Assembly: GCA_964638005.1 (NCBI GenBank)
Contig: CAZWXS010000012.1
Location: forward strand, 1 to 56,298
Direction: 5' to 3'
DNA: 56,298 nt
DNA from: JAAYYM01 sp964638005
Lineage (GTDB): Bacteria; Bacillota; Clostridia; Lachnospirales; Lachnospiraceae
Part shown: piece after piece, positions 16,891 to 26,452 of the stretch
How positions within the stretch are numbered: the first letter of the stretch is position 1
Layout of the letters: each line of letters opens with the position of its first letter
Position numbers and translations under genes: made by a program
The notes under the pieces: generated by a model
Databases searched by the model: none
Told to the model about the DNA's origin: nothing
Seen by the model: the letters and a program-made list of their open reading frames with translations, nothing else

Positions 16891-18861
16891 TTGGAACCTT
16901 TGGAGGAGGTGGCCGGATTCCGAGTACGCCCCGGCTACTATTCTCAAAACGGAGCCCTGGCTTTGCCTAATGCTGTTAGTTTTACCATTCATTCGCATCA
17001 GGCAACAGGCGTTGAGCTGGTACTGTTTAAACGAACGGAAACAGAGCCGTATGCCATCATTCCGTTTCCGGAGAGTTATAGGATCGGAAAAGTTTTTTCC
17101 ATGATGGTATTTGATCTGAATATTGAAGAGTTTGAGTATGCATACAGAATCGATGGACCGAATGATCCCGAGAAGGGATTGATATTTGATAAGACGAAGT
17201 TCATTCTGGATCCTTATGCGAGAGCTGTTGTAGGACAGAGCGTATGGGGTGTGCAGAATGGAAACGGAGAGTTTTATAAGGCACGTGTCGTCAGAAATAC
17301 GTTTGAGTGGGGAGGTGCCAAACAGCCGCTTATTCCCATGGAAGATCTGGTTATTTATGAATTGCATGTGCGAGCTTTTACGCAGGCGGGTTCTTCAGGA
17401 GTTGATCATCCGGGAACTTTTGCCGGAGTCAAGGAAAAGATTCCTTATTTGAAAGAACTGGGCATTAACTGTGTAGAGCTGATGCCTGTATTTGAATTTG
17501 ATGAAACAAATAACAGCAGGGTAGTAAACGGAGAAAAACTGTATGAGTGCTGGGGATATAATACAACAAGCTTCTTTGCTCCGAATACATGCTATTGTTC
17601 TGCATTGGAATATAATCGTGAGGGCAATGAGAATGGGCCATTCTATTCCTTTAAAGGTGTAGATAATAATATCTATTATCTTTTGAGTCCGGACGGCAAG
17701 TACTATAATTTCAGCGGGTGCGGTAACACACTGAACTGCAATCATCCGGTGGTGCAGGAAATGATACTGGAGTGCTTGCGATATTGGGTTGTCAATTACC
17801 GTGTGGACGGATTTCGATTTGATCTTGCTTCTATTTTGGGACGCAATGAAGACGGTTCACCGATGAGCAAGCCGCCGCTATTGCAAAGTCTGGCATTTGA
17901 TCCCATACTCGGGGATATCAAATTGATTGCAGAGGCATGGGATGGCGGAGGTTTGTATCAGGTAGGAAGTTTTCCGTCCTGGAACAGATGGGCAGAATGG
18001 AATGGAAGATATAGAGATGATTTGAGGTCATTTTTAAAAGGTGACGACGGAAAAGCGCAGGCAGCGGCTCTCCGACTGACAGGATCGGCAGATCTGTATC
18101 CGCCTGAAATCAGAGGACGTAATGCCTCTGTTAATTTCCTGACCTGCCATGACGGATTCACGCTTTATGATCTATATTCGTATAATTACAAGCACAATGA
18201 GGCAAACGGCTGGAACAATACAGATGGGGACAGTAACGGTTACAGCTGGAACTGTGGTGCAGAGGGAGAAACGGAAGATCCGGAGGTTTTGGCACTGCGT
18301 ATGCGGCTGATTAAAAATGCATGTGTGGCATTGATGTGCAGCAGAGGAACGCCGATGTTCTTTTCGGGAGACGAGTTTGGAAACACACAATTCGGAAATA
18401 ATAATGCGTATTGTCAGGATAACATGATTGCCTGGGTCGACTGGGAACTGAAAGATAAAAATGAGGATTTATACGAATTTTTCAAGTTTATGATTCGGTT
18501 TCGCAGCATACATAGTGTAATTAGGCGGGATATGGAGCGGTGTTCTCTTGGCTTTCCCACAGTCAGCACACATGGTAATGAACCATGGAAGAATGATTAT
18601 GGGTGGGAGAGTAAGCTGGTTGGGGTCATGTTTGCCGGCAGAGATAATAGTCATCAGCAAGATGATATTGTATATGTTGCATTCAATGCATATTGGGAGC
18701 CACAAATGATTACGCTTCCTGAACTTTGCGGAAAGAAGCAGTGGTATTATGTAGTGGACACTTATGCGAAAACTCCGATGGTTGCGGCAAGGTCATCCAA
18801 GATTATCGACAGTGTGATTACAATCGGTCCGCGTTCAGCGGTGGTGCTGATTGCAAAATAG
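16891..18861 (+). CDS. glgX: Glycogen debranching enzyme / isoamylase-type glycosidase
   Basis: GH13 enzyme that hydrolyses alpha-1,6 branches of glycogen or limit dextrin. The roughly 656-residue protein has an N-terminal carbohydrate-binding beta-sandwich, the nucleophile region VDGFRFDLASILG near 310, the acid EAWD near 350, and NFLTCHDGFTLYDL near 415. The frame is open upstream with no ATG. TTG 16891 has only a weak upstream AGGAAC, whereas CTG 16858, which overlaps the previous stop codon, lies 6 bases after AAAGGAGA; the true start may be that CTG. It likely works with GlgC/GlgD in glycogen turnover. Confidence 0.88.
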   Translation: MEPLEEVAGFRVRPGYYSQNGALALPNAVSFTIHSHQATGVELVLFKRTETEPYAIIPFPESYRIGKVFSMMVFDLNIEEFEYAYRIDGPNDPEKGLIFDKTKFILDPYARAVVGQSVWGVQNGNGEFYKARVVRNTFEWGGAKQPLIPMEDLVIYELHVRAFTQAGSSGVDHPGTFAGVKEKIPYLKELGINCVELMPVFEFDETNNSRVVNGEKLYECWGYNTTSFFAPNTCYCSALEYNREGNENGPFYSFKGVDNNIYYLLSPDGKYYNFSGCGNTLNCNHPVVQEMILECLRYWVVNYRVDGFRFDLASILGRNEDGSPMSKPPLLQSLAFDPILGDIKLIAEAWDGGGLYQVGSFPSWNRWAEWNGRYRDDLRSFLKGDDGKAQAAALRLTGSADLYPPEIRGRNASVNFLTCHDGFTLYDLYSYNYKHNEANGWNNTDGDSNGYSWNCGAEGETEDPEVLALRMRLIKNACVALMCSRGTPMFFSGDEFGNTQFGNNNAYCQDNMIAWVDWELKDKNEDLYEFFKFMIRFRSIHSVIRRDMERCSLGFPTVSTHGNEPWKNDYGWESKLVGVMFAGRDNSHQQDDIVYVAFNAYWEPQMITLPELCGKKQWYYVVDTYAKTPMVAARSSKIIDSVITIGPRSAVVLIAK

Positions 18862-18977
18862 ATTCGTAATATTTTTATGGAATTGTGTTATAGTAGTTGC
18901 ATATCGAAATTGCTATAGTTATCATCATACGAATTGTTATGGTTGCACGGATGTACAGACTGGATAAGGTGATTGAT

Positions 18978-20333
18978 ATGGCAGGCAGATATGTACAGGA
19001 TATGACAAATGGCAGGGAGCTTTCTCTGCTGGTCAAATTCTCGATTCCGATGCTGATCGGAAATATATTTCAACAATTTTATAATATGGTCGATTCAATT
19101 GTAGTGGGGAACTATGTAGGCCCAAATGCACTGGCTGCAGTCGGTGCAACAGGGTCTATTAATTTCCTGTTCTTTTCCTTGTGCATGGGTATGTCTGTCG
19201 GTATTGGCATCCTGATTTCACAATATTTTGGGGCAGGAGATGAGGAGTATGTAAAGAGAACCATTGCAAATACCATTTATGTTACGGCAGTGACTGGGAT
19301 TGCAATGAGTATAGCAGGAGTATTGCTTGCACGGCCGATATTGACTCTTTTGCAGACGCCGGCGGCGATATTGGATGACGCTGTAGCCTATATGCAGATT
19401 GCATGTGCAGGTATTCTGGCTGTAGCTGCGTACAATGCGATTTCGGCTATTTTGCGAGCCTTGGGAGATTCGAGGACTCCTCTTATATTTTTAGTGGTTG
19501 CGAGTATTATCAATGTAGGGCTTGATTTGCTTTTTGTCATACAGTTCGAACTTGGTGTGCGAGGTGTTGCATATGCAACCATCATTGCGCAGGTGATTGC
19601 GGCCATTGGTTCGCTTATATTTGCCAAGATCAAGATTCCTTATTTTACGCTTGAGAAGAGATATTTTGTTTATGATATAGAAATCGTAAAGCGATGTATT
19701 GCTCTTGGAGTACCGATTGCAGCACAGAGCGCACTCATTGCAGTATCCTGTATTATATTGCAGGCAGTTGTGAACGGATTCGGTGAGAGTGTTGTTGCGG
19801 CATTTACGGCAACCAGCCGAATAGAGCAGCTGGTACAGCAGCCATTTAACTCCATTGGTGCAGCGATTTCTACTTTTACGGGTCAGAACATAGGTGCAAA
19901 TAAAATGGATCGTGTCAAGACAGGCTATCATAAGAGCATCGCTCTTGTAGCAGGATTCAGTATTGTCATGATGATTTTGGCATGGGCATTCGGATACTAT
20001 ATTATGAGATTATTTGTAAATGATCAAGAGGTAATCAACCTTGGAGTCGTTGCGCTGCGCATTACGAGTACGATGTATTTCCCGCTTGGCATGATTTATA
20101 TTACAAGAGGTCTGCTCAACGGTTCCGGAGATGCGTTCTATGCAATGATCAACGGAGTGGTAGAGCTTGTCGGAAGAATCGTATTTCCGATATGTCTGGT
20201 TACCCTACCATTGATTGGAGTATGGGGTATCTGGTATTCCACAGGATTTACGTGGATTATTACTGCCGTTGCGAGTATCATTCGTTATCGGCAGGGCAAG
20301 TGGAAATACAAATCAGTTGTTGCTCCTGCATAA
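18978..20333 (+). CDS. MATE family multidrug/cation exporter
   Basis: Predicted 12-helix Na+ or H+ driven exporter of the MATE family. The 451-residue protein begins after AAGGTGA and shows typical first-helix features (FSIPMLIGNIFQQFYNMVDS, VGPNALAAVG), then an internal second half with IAAQSALIAVSCIILQAVVN and QPFNSIGAAISTFTGQNIGA. The frame extends to 18897, but ATG 18978 has the better ribosome binding site and gives normal family length. Substrate is unknown. A strong terminator follows at 20354. Confidence 0.9.
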   Translation: MAGRYVQDMTNGRELSLLVKFSIPMLIGNIFQQFYNMVDSIVVGNYVGPNALAAVGATGSINFLFFSLCMGMSVGIGILISQYFGAGDEEYVKRTIANTIYVTAVTGIAMSIAGVLLARPILTLLQTPAAILDDAVAYMQIACAGILAVAAYNAISAILRALGDSRTPLIFLVVASIINVGLDLLFVIQFELGVRGVAYATIIAQVIAAIGSLIFAKIKIPYFTLEKRYFVYDIEIVKRCIALGVPIAAQSALIAVSCIILQAVVNGFGESVVAAFTATSRIEQLVQQPFNSIGAAISTFTGQNIGANKMDRVKTGYHKSIALVAGFSIVMMILAWAFGYYIMRLFVNDQEVINLGVVALRITSTMYFPLGMIYITRGLLNGSGDAFYAMINGVVELVGRIVFPICLVTLPLIGVWGIWYSTGFTWIITAVASIIRYRQGKWKYKSVVAPA

Positions 20334-20353
20334 ATGAAACTATGGATTTCAAA

Positions 20354-20385
20354 CAGTCACTCGAAAAATTTTGAGTGACTGTTTT
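20354..20385 (+). terminator. Terminator after the MATE gene
   Basis: CAGTCACTC (20354-20362) pairs perfectly with GAGTGACTG (20373-20381), followed by TTTT. Confidence 0.85.
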
Positions 20386-20399
20386 CATGTAAATCTAGT

Positions 20400-20428
20400 G
20401 CATATTTCCACACATTTTCCACATAATA
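20400..20428 (+). promoter_or_regulatory. Candidate sigma-G (forespore) promoter of spoVT
   Basis: GCATA (20400-20404), a 17-bp spacer and CATAATA (20422-20428) match the Bacillus sigma-G consensus (GHATR, 17-18 bp, CATWHTA). It lies about 80 bp upstream of SpoVT, which is sigma-G controlled in Bacillus subtilis. The region also has two TTTCCACA-like words of unclear meaning. Confidence 0.6.
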
Positions 20429-20510
20429 ACTTCATAATCAATATGAAGGAATTATTAACAAAAGTGGAATTGAACTTTTATCATCACAAAAAACGGAGGT
20501 AAACCAGAAA

Positions 20511-21059
20511 ATGAAAGCAACAGGAATTGTGAGAAGAATAGATGATCTTGGCCGTGTAGTAATACCAAAAGAAATCAGAAGGACTTTGAGGATCAGAGAA
20601 GGGGAACCATTGGAAATATTTACAGATCATGAGGGAGAAATCATCCTTAAGAAATATTCACCAATCGGTGAAATGACATTATTTGCAAAGCAGTATGCGG
20701 AGAGTCTGGCACAAACATCGGGTCATGTGGTGTGCATAGCGGACAGAGATCAGATTATAGCGGCAGCAGGCGGCGGAGGAAAGAATCTGATCGGAAAGAC
20801 CATCAGTCCGCAGCTTGAGGAGGCAGTCGAGAATCGAGAAGTCATTATGGCCAAGAAGGAAGAAAAGAGATTCGTACCGATTTCGGAAGATGCAGCGGAG
20901 GAAGCCGTCGGTCAGGTGATTGCTCCAATCATCAGCGAAGGCGATGCAATCGGTGCAGTCATTATTTATTCTAAGGAAGAAGCAAATAAGATGAGCGAAG
21001 TAGAACAGAAACTGGCATTGTCTGCAGCAGGATTTCTGGGACGTCAGATGGAGCAGTAA
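20511..21059 (+). CDS. spoVT: Stage V sporulation transcription regulator SpoVT
   Basis: AbrB-family DNA-binding protein that tunes gene expression in the forespore. The 182-residue protein has an N-terminal swapped-hairpin AbrB domain (MKATGIVRRIDDLGRVVIPK to about residue 50) and a C-terminal GAF-like domain (about 55-180). A strong GGAGGT ribosome binding site precedes ATG 20511. Length matches SpoVT rather than the shorter AbrB. With the sigma-G-like promoter this supports an organism with sporulation genes, whether or not it still forms spores. Confidence 0.93.
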   Translation: MKATGIVRRIDDLGRVVIPKEIRRTLRIREGEPLEIFTDHEGEIILKKYSPIGEMTLFAKQYAESLAQTSGHVVCIADRDQIIAAAGGGGKNLIGKTISPQLEEAVENREVIMAKKEEKRFVPISEDAAEEAVGQVIAPIISEGDAIGAVIIYSKEEANKMSEVEQKLALSAAGFLGRQMEQ

Positions 21060-21094
21060 AACACATTGATATATAAAAGGCAGGATGTCATGTT

Positions 21095-21136
21095 AAAAAA
21101 CAGCAAATCCCATCGGAAGCGGATTCGCTGTTTTTT
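21095..21136. terminator. Bidirectional terminator between spoVT and pncB
   Basis: AAAAAACAGCAAATCC (21095-21110) pairs with GGATTCGCTGTTTTTT (21121-21136) with one mismatch. The A-run on the left and T-run on the right suit the two converging genes. Confidence 0.85.
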
Positions 21137-21198
21137 GCAGTATTAAGAAGATAAAGTCGTTATCAGGTTCAACGGTTTATGAAGAACAAAATGTAGAA

Positions 21199-22653
21199 TT
21201 ACTCTGCACTCATACGATCCAGCAGCTCGATTTTCATATCGTAGAGTTTCTTTGACAAATCGACATATACATTATGGGGATTGATGAGACGTCGGGTCTC
21301 TTCCCATAGCGTATCTAATTCCTTTTTGCAGTATTCACGGATATCCATAACCTTCGGAGATTCATACACACATTCTCCCTTTTGGAAGATCGGAACCAGG
21401 ATTTCTCGAACGGTATACGTACCGGGTTGAAGTCTGGTTTTTTTCCATGGTTCGGCAGGATCAAAGAGCAATAAGGATTCTTCCGGATTGATGGTTTCGC
21501 CTACGAGACAGATGAGATCAGCCTTGATCTTGCCGCTGTCTTTTTCATAGATGCGGTAAATGGTCTTATTACCTGGATTTGTTATCTTTTCTGTATTTTC
21601 GGAAAGCTTGATTTTGGGAGTAAAGGATCCGTCTTTGTTCATGACTGCCGATAATTTATAGACCCCGCCGAATGCAGGCCAGTCCTTGGAGGTAATCAGA
21701 TTCGTACCGACACCCCAGGAGGTAATGGTTGCGCCCTGCGCTTTCAAAGAGTCTATCAGGAACTCGTCCAAATCATTGGAAGCCGAAATGACAGCGTCCG
21801 GGAATCCGGCAGCATCTAACATCTTTCGAACTTTTTTAGACAGGTATGCAAGATCACCGCTGTCCAGACGAATGCCGTAGAAGGTAAGCGGAATACCGGC
21901 TTCTCGCATTTCAGTAAAGACGCGGATTGCATTTGGGATACCTGACTTTAAGGTGTCATAGGTATCAACCAGTAAAATGCATGCGGAAGGATATAGATTG
22001 GCATAAGTCTTAAATGCCGTGTATTCATCAGGAAAACTCATAATCCAGCTGTGTGCATGTGTACCCTTGACCGGAACATCGAATAGTTGTCCTGCCAATA
22101 CATTGCTTGTACCGATACAACCGCCGATCATTGCAGCTCTGGCTCCATAGACACCTGCATCAGGTCCCTGTGCACGGCGTAGACCAAACTCCATGATTCC
22201 GTCTCCACGGGCAGCTTGTACGACACGAGCAGTCTTGGTTGCAATCAGACTTTGATGATTGATGATATTTAAAATGGCAGTTTCTACAAGCTGTGCCTCC
22301 ATAATCGGAGCAATAACCTTTACGAGAGGCTCTCTCGGAAAGATTACGGTGCCCTCGGGAATGGAATAGATGTCACCCGAGAACTTGAAGTGTCTCAAAT
22401 AATCTAAAAAATCGTCTTCAAACAAATTCAGACTGCCAAGATAACTGACATCATCTTCTGAGAAATGAAGATTTTTAATATATTCTATCATCTGTTCAAG
22501 CCCGGCAACGATGGCATATCCGTTATCCAGCGGATTGTTGCGGTAGAACATATCGAAGATGACAGTGTCATTACGGCTCTTGTTCTTGTAGTAGCCTTGC
22601 ATCATGGTTAGTTCATATAAATCGGTTAGTAACGTCAAATTTTGATAACTCAT
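21199..22653 (-). CDS. pncB: Nicotinate phosphoribosyltransferase
   Basis: Converts nicotinate and PRPP to nicotinate mononucleotide in NAD salvage. The 484-residue protein has the N-terminal block LLTDLYELTMMQGYY, the central block FGLRRAQGPDAGVYGARA, GTHAHSWIMSFPDEY, the RLDSGDLAYLSKKVR phosphoribosyl-binding region and SNDLDEF. ATG 22653 follows GGGAGA; the longer frame to 22698 lacks a site. It is a single gene, divergent from the two-component block. Its PRPP substrate comes from prs, encoded 18 kb away. Confidence 0.95.
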   Translation of the reverse strand: MSYQNLTLLTDLYELTMMQGYYKNKSRNDTVIFDMFYRNNPLDNGYAIVAGLEQMIEYIKNLHFSEDDVSYLGSLNLFEDDFLDYLRHFKFSGDIYSIPEGTVIFPREPLVKVIAPIMEAQLVETAILNIINHQSLIATKTARVVQAARGDGIMEFGLRRAQGPDAGVYGARAAMIGGCIGTSNVLAGQLFDVPVKGTHAHSWIMSFPDEYTAFKTYANLYPSACILLVDTYDTLKSGIPNAIRVFTEMREAGIPLTFYGIRLDSGDLAYLSKKVRKMLDAAGFPDAVISASNDLDEFLIDSLKAQGATITSWGVGTNLITSKDWPAFGGVYKLSAVMNKDGSFTPKIKLSENTEKITNPGNKTIYRIYEKDSGKIKADLICLVGETINPEESLLLFDPAEPWKKTRLQPGTYTVREILVPIFQKGECVYESPKVMDIREYCKKELDTLWEETRRLINPHNVYVDLSKKLYDMKIELLDRMSAE

Positions 22654-22748
22654 AATATCTCCCTCATATCGCTTGTCGGATTCGTGTATATTATACACAT
22701 AATATATGAAAATTCTTCATAAATCAAGGATAACAGTGAAAAGAAAAG

Positions 22749-22778
22749 TTGATACGGCATTTCAATCTGTGCTATCAT
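22749..22778 (+). promoter_or_regulatory. Predicted promoter of the first two-component block
   Basis: TTGATA (22749-22754), an 18-bp spacer and TATCAT (22773-22778) precede the kinase-like gene at 22827. Confidence 0.4.
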
Positions 22779-22826
22779 AAAATAAACCGAAGAGGAGAAT
22801 GTGAGCATTTCGGTGTCGGAGGAAAC

Positions 22827-23396
22827 ATGGATCGGAATCATATCGAAGACATTATTTTGAAATTGAATACGATATCCAGAATGGCGGTCATTGAAAATGC
22901 ACCGGATACAGAGCGGATGCTGGTGGCCTTTACGCGTGTCTTGAAGTATCGATATCAGACAGAGAATCAGATGGTGATTGCAGAGAAGGAACTTCGGCTT
23001 GCAGAGAAAATGTGCGATTATTACAATGTGAAATCCGAAAATATGATAGAGTTCATACAACAGGACAGCAGGAGAGGATTGGGGTCTGTTTTGATTCCTC
23101 ATTTTTCACTGTTAAGTTTCTATTATTGTATGTTCAATATATTGAGTTCCCATGGAAAGAAATATTACATACGTGTTCAAACAGATGTTGAAGGGACAGA
23201 TACAGGATGCGGAATCAGCATCGTATATACCGGTAATGTGGATTTTAAAAGCGTATATCCGGAAATTTATGAATATGCATCTGATGAATATGTTTCGATC
23301 AAGAGGGCGGTTGCAGTCTGGCAGCAGACATTTGGGACAGGCTGTGTGCAGATCAATGCACAAGAAGATGCGCTTAAAATTTGCCTAGAGGTATAG
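22827..23396 (+). CDS. Soluble kinase-like protein lacking the phospho-accepting histidine
   Basis: A 189-residue soluble protein with no membrane segment. Its N-terminus (LNTISRMAVIENAPDTERML) aligns by eye with the region just after the phospho-acceptor in the adjacent YesM-type kinase (LNVISRMSLIEDAEKTYDLI), and the similarity in spacing continues for about 70 residues. The kinase motif HFLFN is absent; a Glu occupies the expected His position. The C-terminal half has no N-box or G-box motif as seen in the neighbour. ATG 22827 follows GGAGGA. The gene ends 3 bp before the kinase start. I infer a degenerate kinase-derived partner or modulator; the function is unproven. Confidence 0.65.
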   Translation: MDRNHIEDIILKLNTISRMAVIENAPDTERMLVAFTRVLKYRYQTENQMVIAEKELRLAEKMCDYYNVKSENMIEFIQQDSRRGLGSVLIPHFSLLSFYYCMFNILSSHGKKYYIRVQTDVEGTDTGCGISIVYTGNVDFKSVYPEIYEYASDEYVSIKRAVAVWQQTFGTGCVQINAQEDALKICLEV

Positions 23397-23399
23397 AGC

Positions 23400-24899
23400 A
23401 TGAAAAAGGAAGACAGGAGACTCTGGTTTCATTCTATCAGGGGTCAGTTAATAGGGGTTTCAGTGGGTGTCAATTTCCTGATTGGGGTGATTGCACTTCT
23501 TTTTATGCACAATTACTCACAGTATATGGATATGCATCTGGAATATTTAGAGCACATCAATAACATCAACAGCTTATACAGCTATCAGCAGAAAAATTCG
23601 GAATTATTGATCGAAGCAATGGAACAGACCTCTGAAGATAAGACAGAGGAGTTTTCTTATAATATGAATATTATATATTCTTTATTAGAAACCATAGACA
23701 GTGAAGAAACCTCCAACAGCGTAAAAGTCCGTCTCCGTGTGCTCCCGTATCTGGAAAAGAGTTTTGCAAATCAGGCATTATCGTTGATGACCAGAGGAGA
23801 GGATGTCGATAACAGCAATCGATATCTCAGATATCTGGAAGCAATTGAGTATCATATGAAGATCAACAATTACATTCAGGAAATACTGAGTATGAGTATG
23901 GAAGAGAACAGTGAATTCTTAGAGAGTACCGAATCTACGGTTTCGTCTATGAAGAGTCTTTTTATTGTGATCATCATAGGAATCTGTGTCTTTAATATCG
24001 TGTTCTTTACGATTTATAATGCATACCTGACAAAACCGATTGATCTGTTGGCCAAGAAGGTGAAGAACATAGGTAAGGGAAACTGGGATATTGACATGGC
24101 TGATGTCGGAGGACCTGATGATATACAGGCATTGGCAGATAAGATCGGAAAGATGACGGATAATATCAAAAGTCTCAGCCAGGATGTACAGGATAAGGCG
24201 AAACTGGAAGTCAAGCTGATGGAGGATGAACTGGAAAGGGTTCGTATGCAGGAACTGCTCAAGGAATCCCAGCTACAGGGCATCCAGATGCAGATCAATC
24301 CACATTTTCTGTTCAATACACTCAATGTAATCTCGAGAATGTCCTTAATTGAGGATGCAGAAAAGACATATGATCTCATTATGTCTCTATCAAAGTTCAT
24401 GAGGCATTCACTGAAGCCGATTAAGAATCAGCTGCCGCTGTCCGAGGAAGTGGATATGATCACACAGTATCTTCATATTCTGAAAGCAAGAATGGGCGAG
24501 AATCTGACAATCCGCGTGGATGCAGATTCGGAAGCGCTGTCGCAGCCTGTTCCTGTATTTTCACTGCAGCCGATTGTCGAAAATGCATTCCGGCATGGAA
24601 TCGAGGACATGACAGAAGGGTGTGAGATTGCGGTAGATGTCAAGAAAAGGAATCATGCAATCTGTATCCGTGTCTATGATAACGGAAAAGGAATGGACAG
24701 GGAAATGCTTGCGGCTGTACGTGAGAAGACGAAGATTACCTCGGTTGATTTCAGCAAGGATGTTCATATCGGAATTGAAAATGTATGCTACCGTTTGAAC
24801 ATGATCTTGGGCAATGCGGTTCGTTATATCATATCCAGTAAGCCGATGCAGGGAACAATATTTACGATTATAATAGAACAAACAGAAGATGAGGAGTAA
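23400..24899 (+). CDS. YesM-type sensor histidine kinase 1
   Basis: Membrane sensor kinase of a YesM/YesN system, probably sensing uronates or a loaded binding protein. The 499-residue protein has one helix at about 14-33, an extracytoplasmic helical sensor region (about 34-180), a second helix at about 181-203, a HAMP linker, the HisKA_4 motif NPHFLFNTLNVISRM with phospho-acceptor His302, and the GHKL ATPase boxes IVENAFRHGIED and YDNGKGMD. It is co-transcribed between the kinase-like gene and its response regulator. TRAP transporter 1 follows, which suggests the target. Confidence 0.92.
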   Translation: MKKEDRRLWFHSIRGQLIGVSVGVNFLIGVIALLFMHNYSQYMDMHLEYLEHINNINSLYSYQQKNSELLIEAMEQTSEDKTEEFSYNMNIIYSLLETIDSEETSNSVKVRLRVLPYLEKSFANQALSLMTRGEDVDNSNRYLRYLEAIEYHMKINNYIQEILSMSMEENSEFLESTESTVSSMKSLFIVIIIGICVFNIVFFTIYNAYLTKPIDLLAKKVKNIGKGNWDIDMADVGGPDDIQALADKIGKMTDNIKSLSQDVQDKAKLEVKLMEDELERVRMQELLKESQLQGIQMQINPHFLFNTLNVISRMSLIEDAEKTYDLIMSLSKFMRHSLKPIKNQLPLSEEVDMITQYLHILKARMGENLTIRVDADSEALSQPVPVFSLQPIVENAFRHGIEDMTEGCEIAVDVKKRNHAICIRVYDNGKGMDREMLAAVREKTKITSVDFSKDVHIGIENVCYRLNMILGNAVRYIISSKPMQGTIFTIIIEQTEDEE

Positions 24900-24903
24900 C
24901 AAA

Positions 24904-26451
24904 ATGCTGCGATTATTGTTGGTGGATGATGAATATGTAGAGTGTCAGGCAATGCAGGCTGTTTTCGGAAGAAAATACGGAGATGTTTATGAGATTAAGA
25001 CTGCGAGTAACGGTTTACAGGCTGTGGAATTGTCCAAGACATACCTTCCGCATTTGATCTTTATGGATATTAAGATGCCGGGCTGTTCCGGAATCGAGGC
25101 TGCCAAGCAAATCAAAACCTTTGCACCTGATACATACATCGTATTTGTTACAGCATATGATTATTTTGATTATGCGAAAGAAGCGATAGCGGTAGAAGCG
25201 GCAGAGTTATTGCTGAAGCCGGTAGATATAGATACTGTTCTGGAACTGACGGATAGACTAACGGAAAAAATTCAAACGCAGATAGAAATCAATCGGAAAA
25301 ATAAATTGATGGAAAATAAATTTGAGTTGATAACACGTCAGGCAGAGGCAGAGTTTATCGAAATGCTGGGGAATTTCAATACCAATCCTGAGCAGTTGGG
25401 AAATTATCTTCATATCATGGATATCATTTTTTATTGTGGAATAGCGGTTACGGTCAATCTTTCTCCAATTAACGAGTCTGATACAGTGAATGCGTTTCAA
25501 AAAGGTATGATTAAGGGACGATTGATAGAGAAAATACAGGAGTTTTGCGAACAGGATGGAATTGTCCTGATTAGCGGAGTGGTCGGAGATGCCGCAAAAT
25601 TTGTATTTATATTTGATAAGGCGGGATTAGATGTGCTGGAACTTGCTGCAATCGTGGAAAATCGTATTCGGATGGGACTCAAAGCAATTGAATATGTATT
25701 GTCTTATGGTATATCAGAGCCGGTGTACCAGATTTCCCTGCTGCAGGGAGCTATGTACAATTCGGGAATGAAAGCGTTTGATATCGGAGAAAAAAATGAT
25801 GACAGTTATCCATATGAACTGGAAAAGGATTGTGTGCATGCGATTCAGAAGCTGGATTTGGAAAGAGCCAGAGAGCGAATTCAGCAAATTGCCACTGTGC
25901 TACAGAAGGAGTATCAATACAGGGTGGATTTTAACCGACAGGCAACAGGATTATATGTTGTGCTCAAACGTGCGATCAGGCAGAAATTCGGGAGTAATGT
26001 GGCAATTGCGGAACATGCAGATGATATGATTGAAAATGTATACAATTATTCTACGATGATGTCTTTTTTCGGGACATTGATTGATTATGTAGATGAGGTA
26101 GTAGATAAGAAAGAGAATCGAAATGAACAATTGATTCATAGGGTATGTGAATATGTAAATGAGAATTATAAGAGAGAAATATCACTGGAGGAGGCTGCGG
26201 GCATCGCCGGATTCAGTACGTATTATTTTGTGAAGCTGTTTAAGGAATATCAGGGAATGAGTTTTGTGGATTATCTGGTATCGGTTAGAATTGAACATGC
26301 CAAGCAGTTATTTGATACGACAGATATGAATATCAGCGAAGTCGGAAGCGAAGTGGGGTACAATGATCCCAATTATTTTACGCGTGTGTTTAAGAAAGTG
26401 GAAGGACTGACACCCAGCGTATACAAAAGCAAGAAAGAAACGAAAAAATAG
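24904..26451 (+). CDS. YesN-type AraC-family response regulator 1
   Basis: The 515-residue cytoplasmic regulator has a receiver domain (1-120; LLLVDDE, phospho-acceptor Asp55 in FMDIKMPG, Lys in LLKPVD), a long linker (about 130-400) and a C-terminal AraC/XylS domain with two helix-turn-helix motifs (ISLEEAAGIAGFSTYYFVKLF and MNISEVGSEVGYNDPNYFTRVF). The start at 24904 has GAGGAG 7 bases upstream; the longer ATG 24889 overlaps the kinase end. Repeated ATTTTGTTG elements upstream of the next gene are likely targets. It presumably activates TRAP transporter 1. Confidence 0.92.
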   Translation: MLRLLLVDDEYVECQAMQAVFGRKYGDVYEIKTASNGLQAVELSKTYLPHLIFMDIKMPGCSGIEAAKQIKTFAPDTYIVFVTAYDYFDYAKEAIAVEAAELLLKPVDIDTVLELTDRLTEKIQTQIEINRKNKLMENKFELITRQAEAEFIEMLGNFNTNPEQLGNYLHIMDIIFYCGIAVTVNLSPINESDTVNAFQKGMIKGRLIEKIQEFCEQDGIVLISGVVGDAAKFVFIFDKAGLDVLELAAIVENRIRMGLKAIEYVLSYGISEPVYQISLLQGAMYNSGMKAFDIGEKNDDSYPYELEKDCVHAIQKLDLERARERIQQIATVLQKEYQYRVDFNRQATGLYVVLKRAIRQKFGSNVAIAEHADDMIENVYNYSTMMSFFGTLIDYVDEVVDKKENRNEQLIHRVCEYVNENYKREISLEEAAGIAGFSTYYFVKLFKEYQGMSFVDYLVSVRIEHAKQLFDTTDMNISEVGSEVGYNDPNYFTRVFKKVEGLTPSVYKSKKETKK

Positions 26452-26452
26452 C

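Noticed and set aside
20405..20424. DnaA boxes before spoVT
   Set aside because: The TTTCCACA words differ from the DnaA box and are better explained by the AT-rich sigma-G-like promoter.
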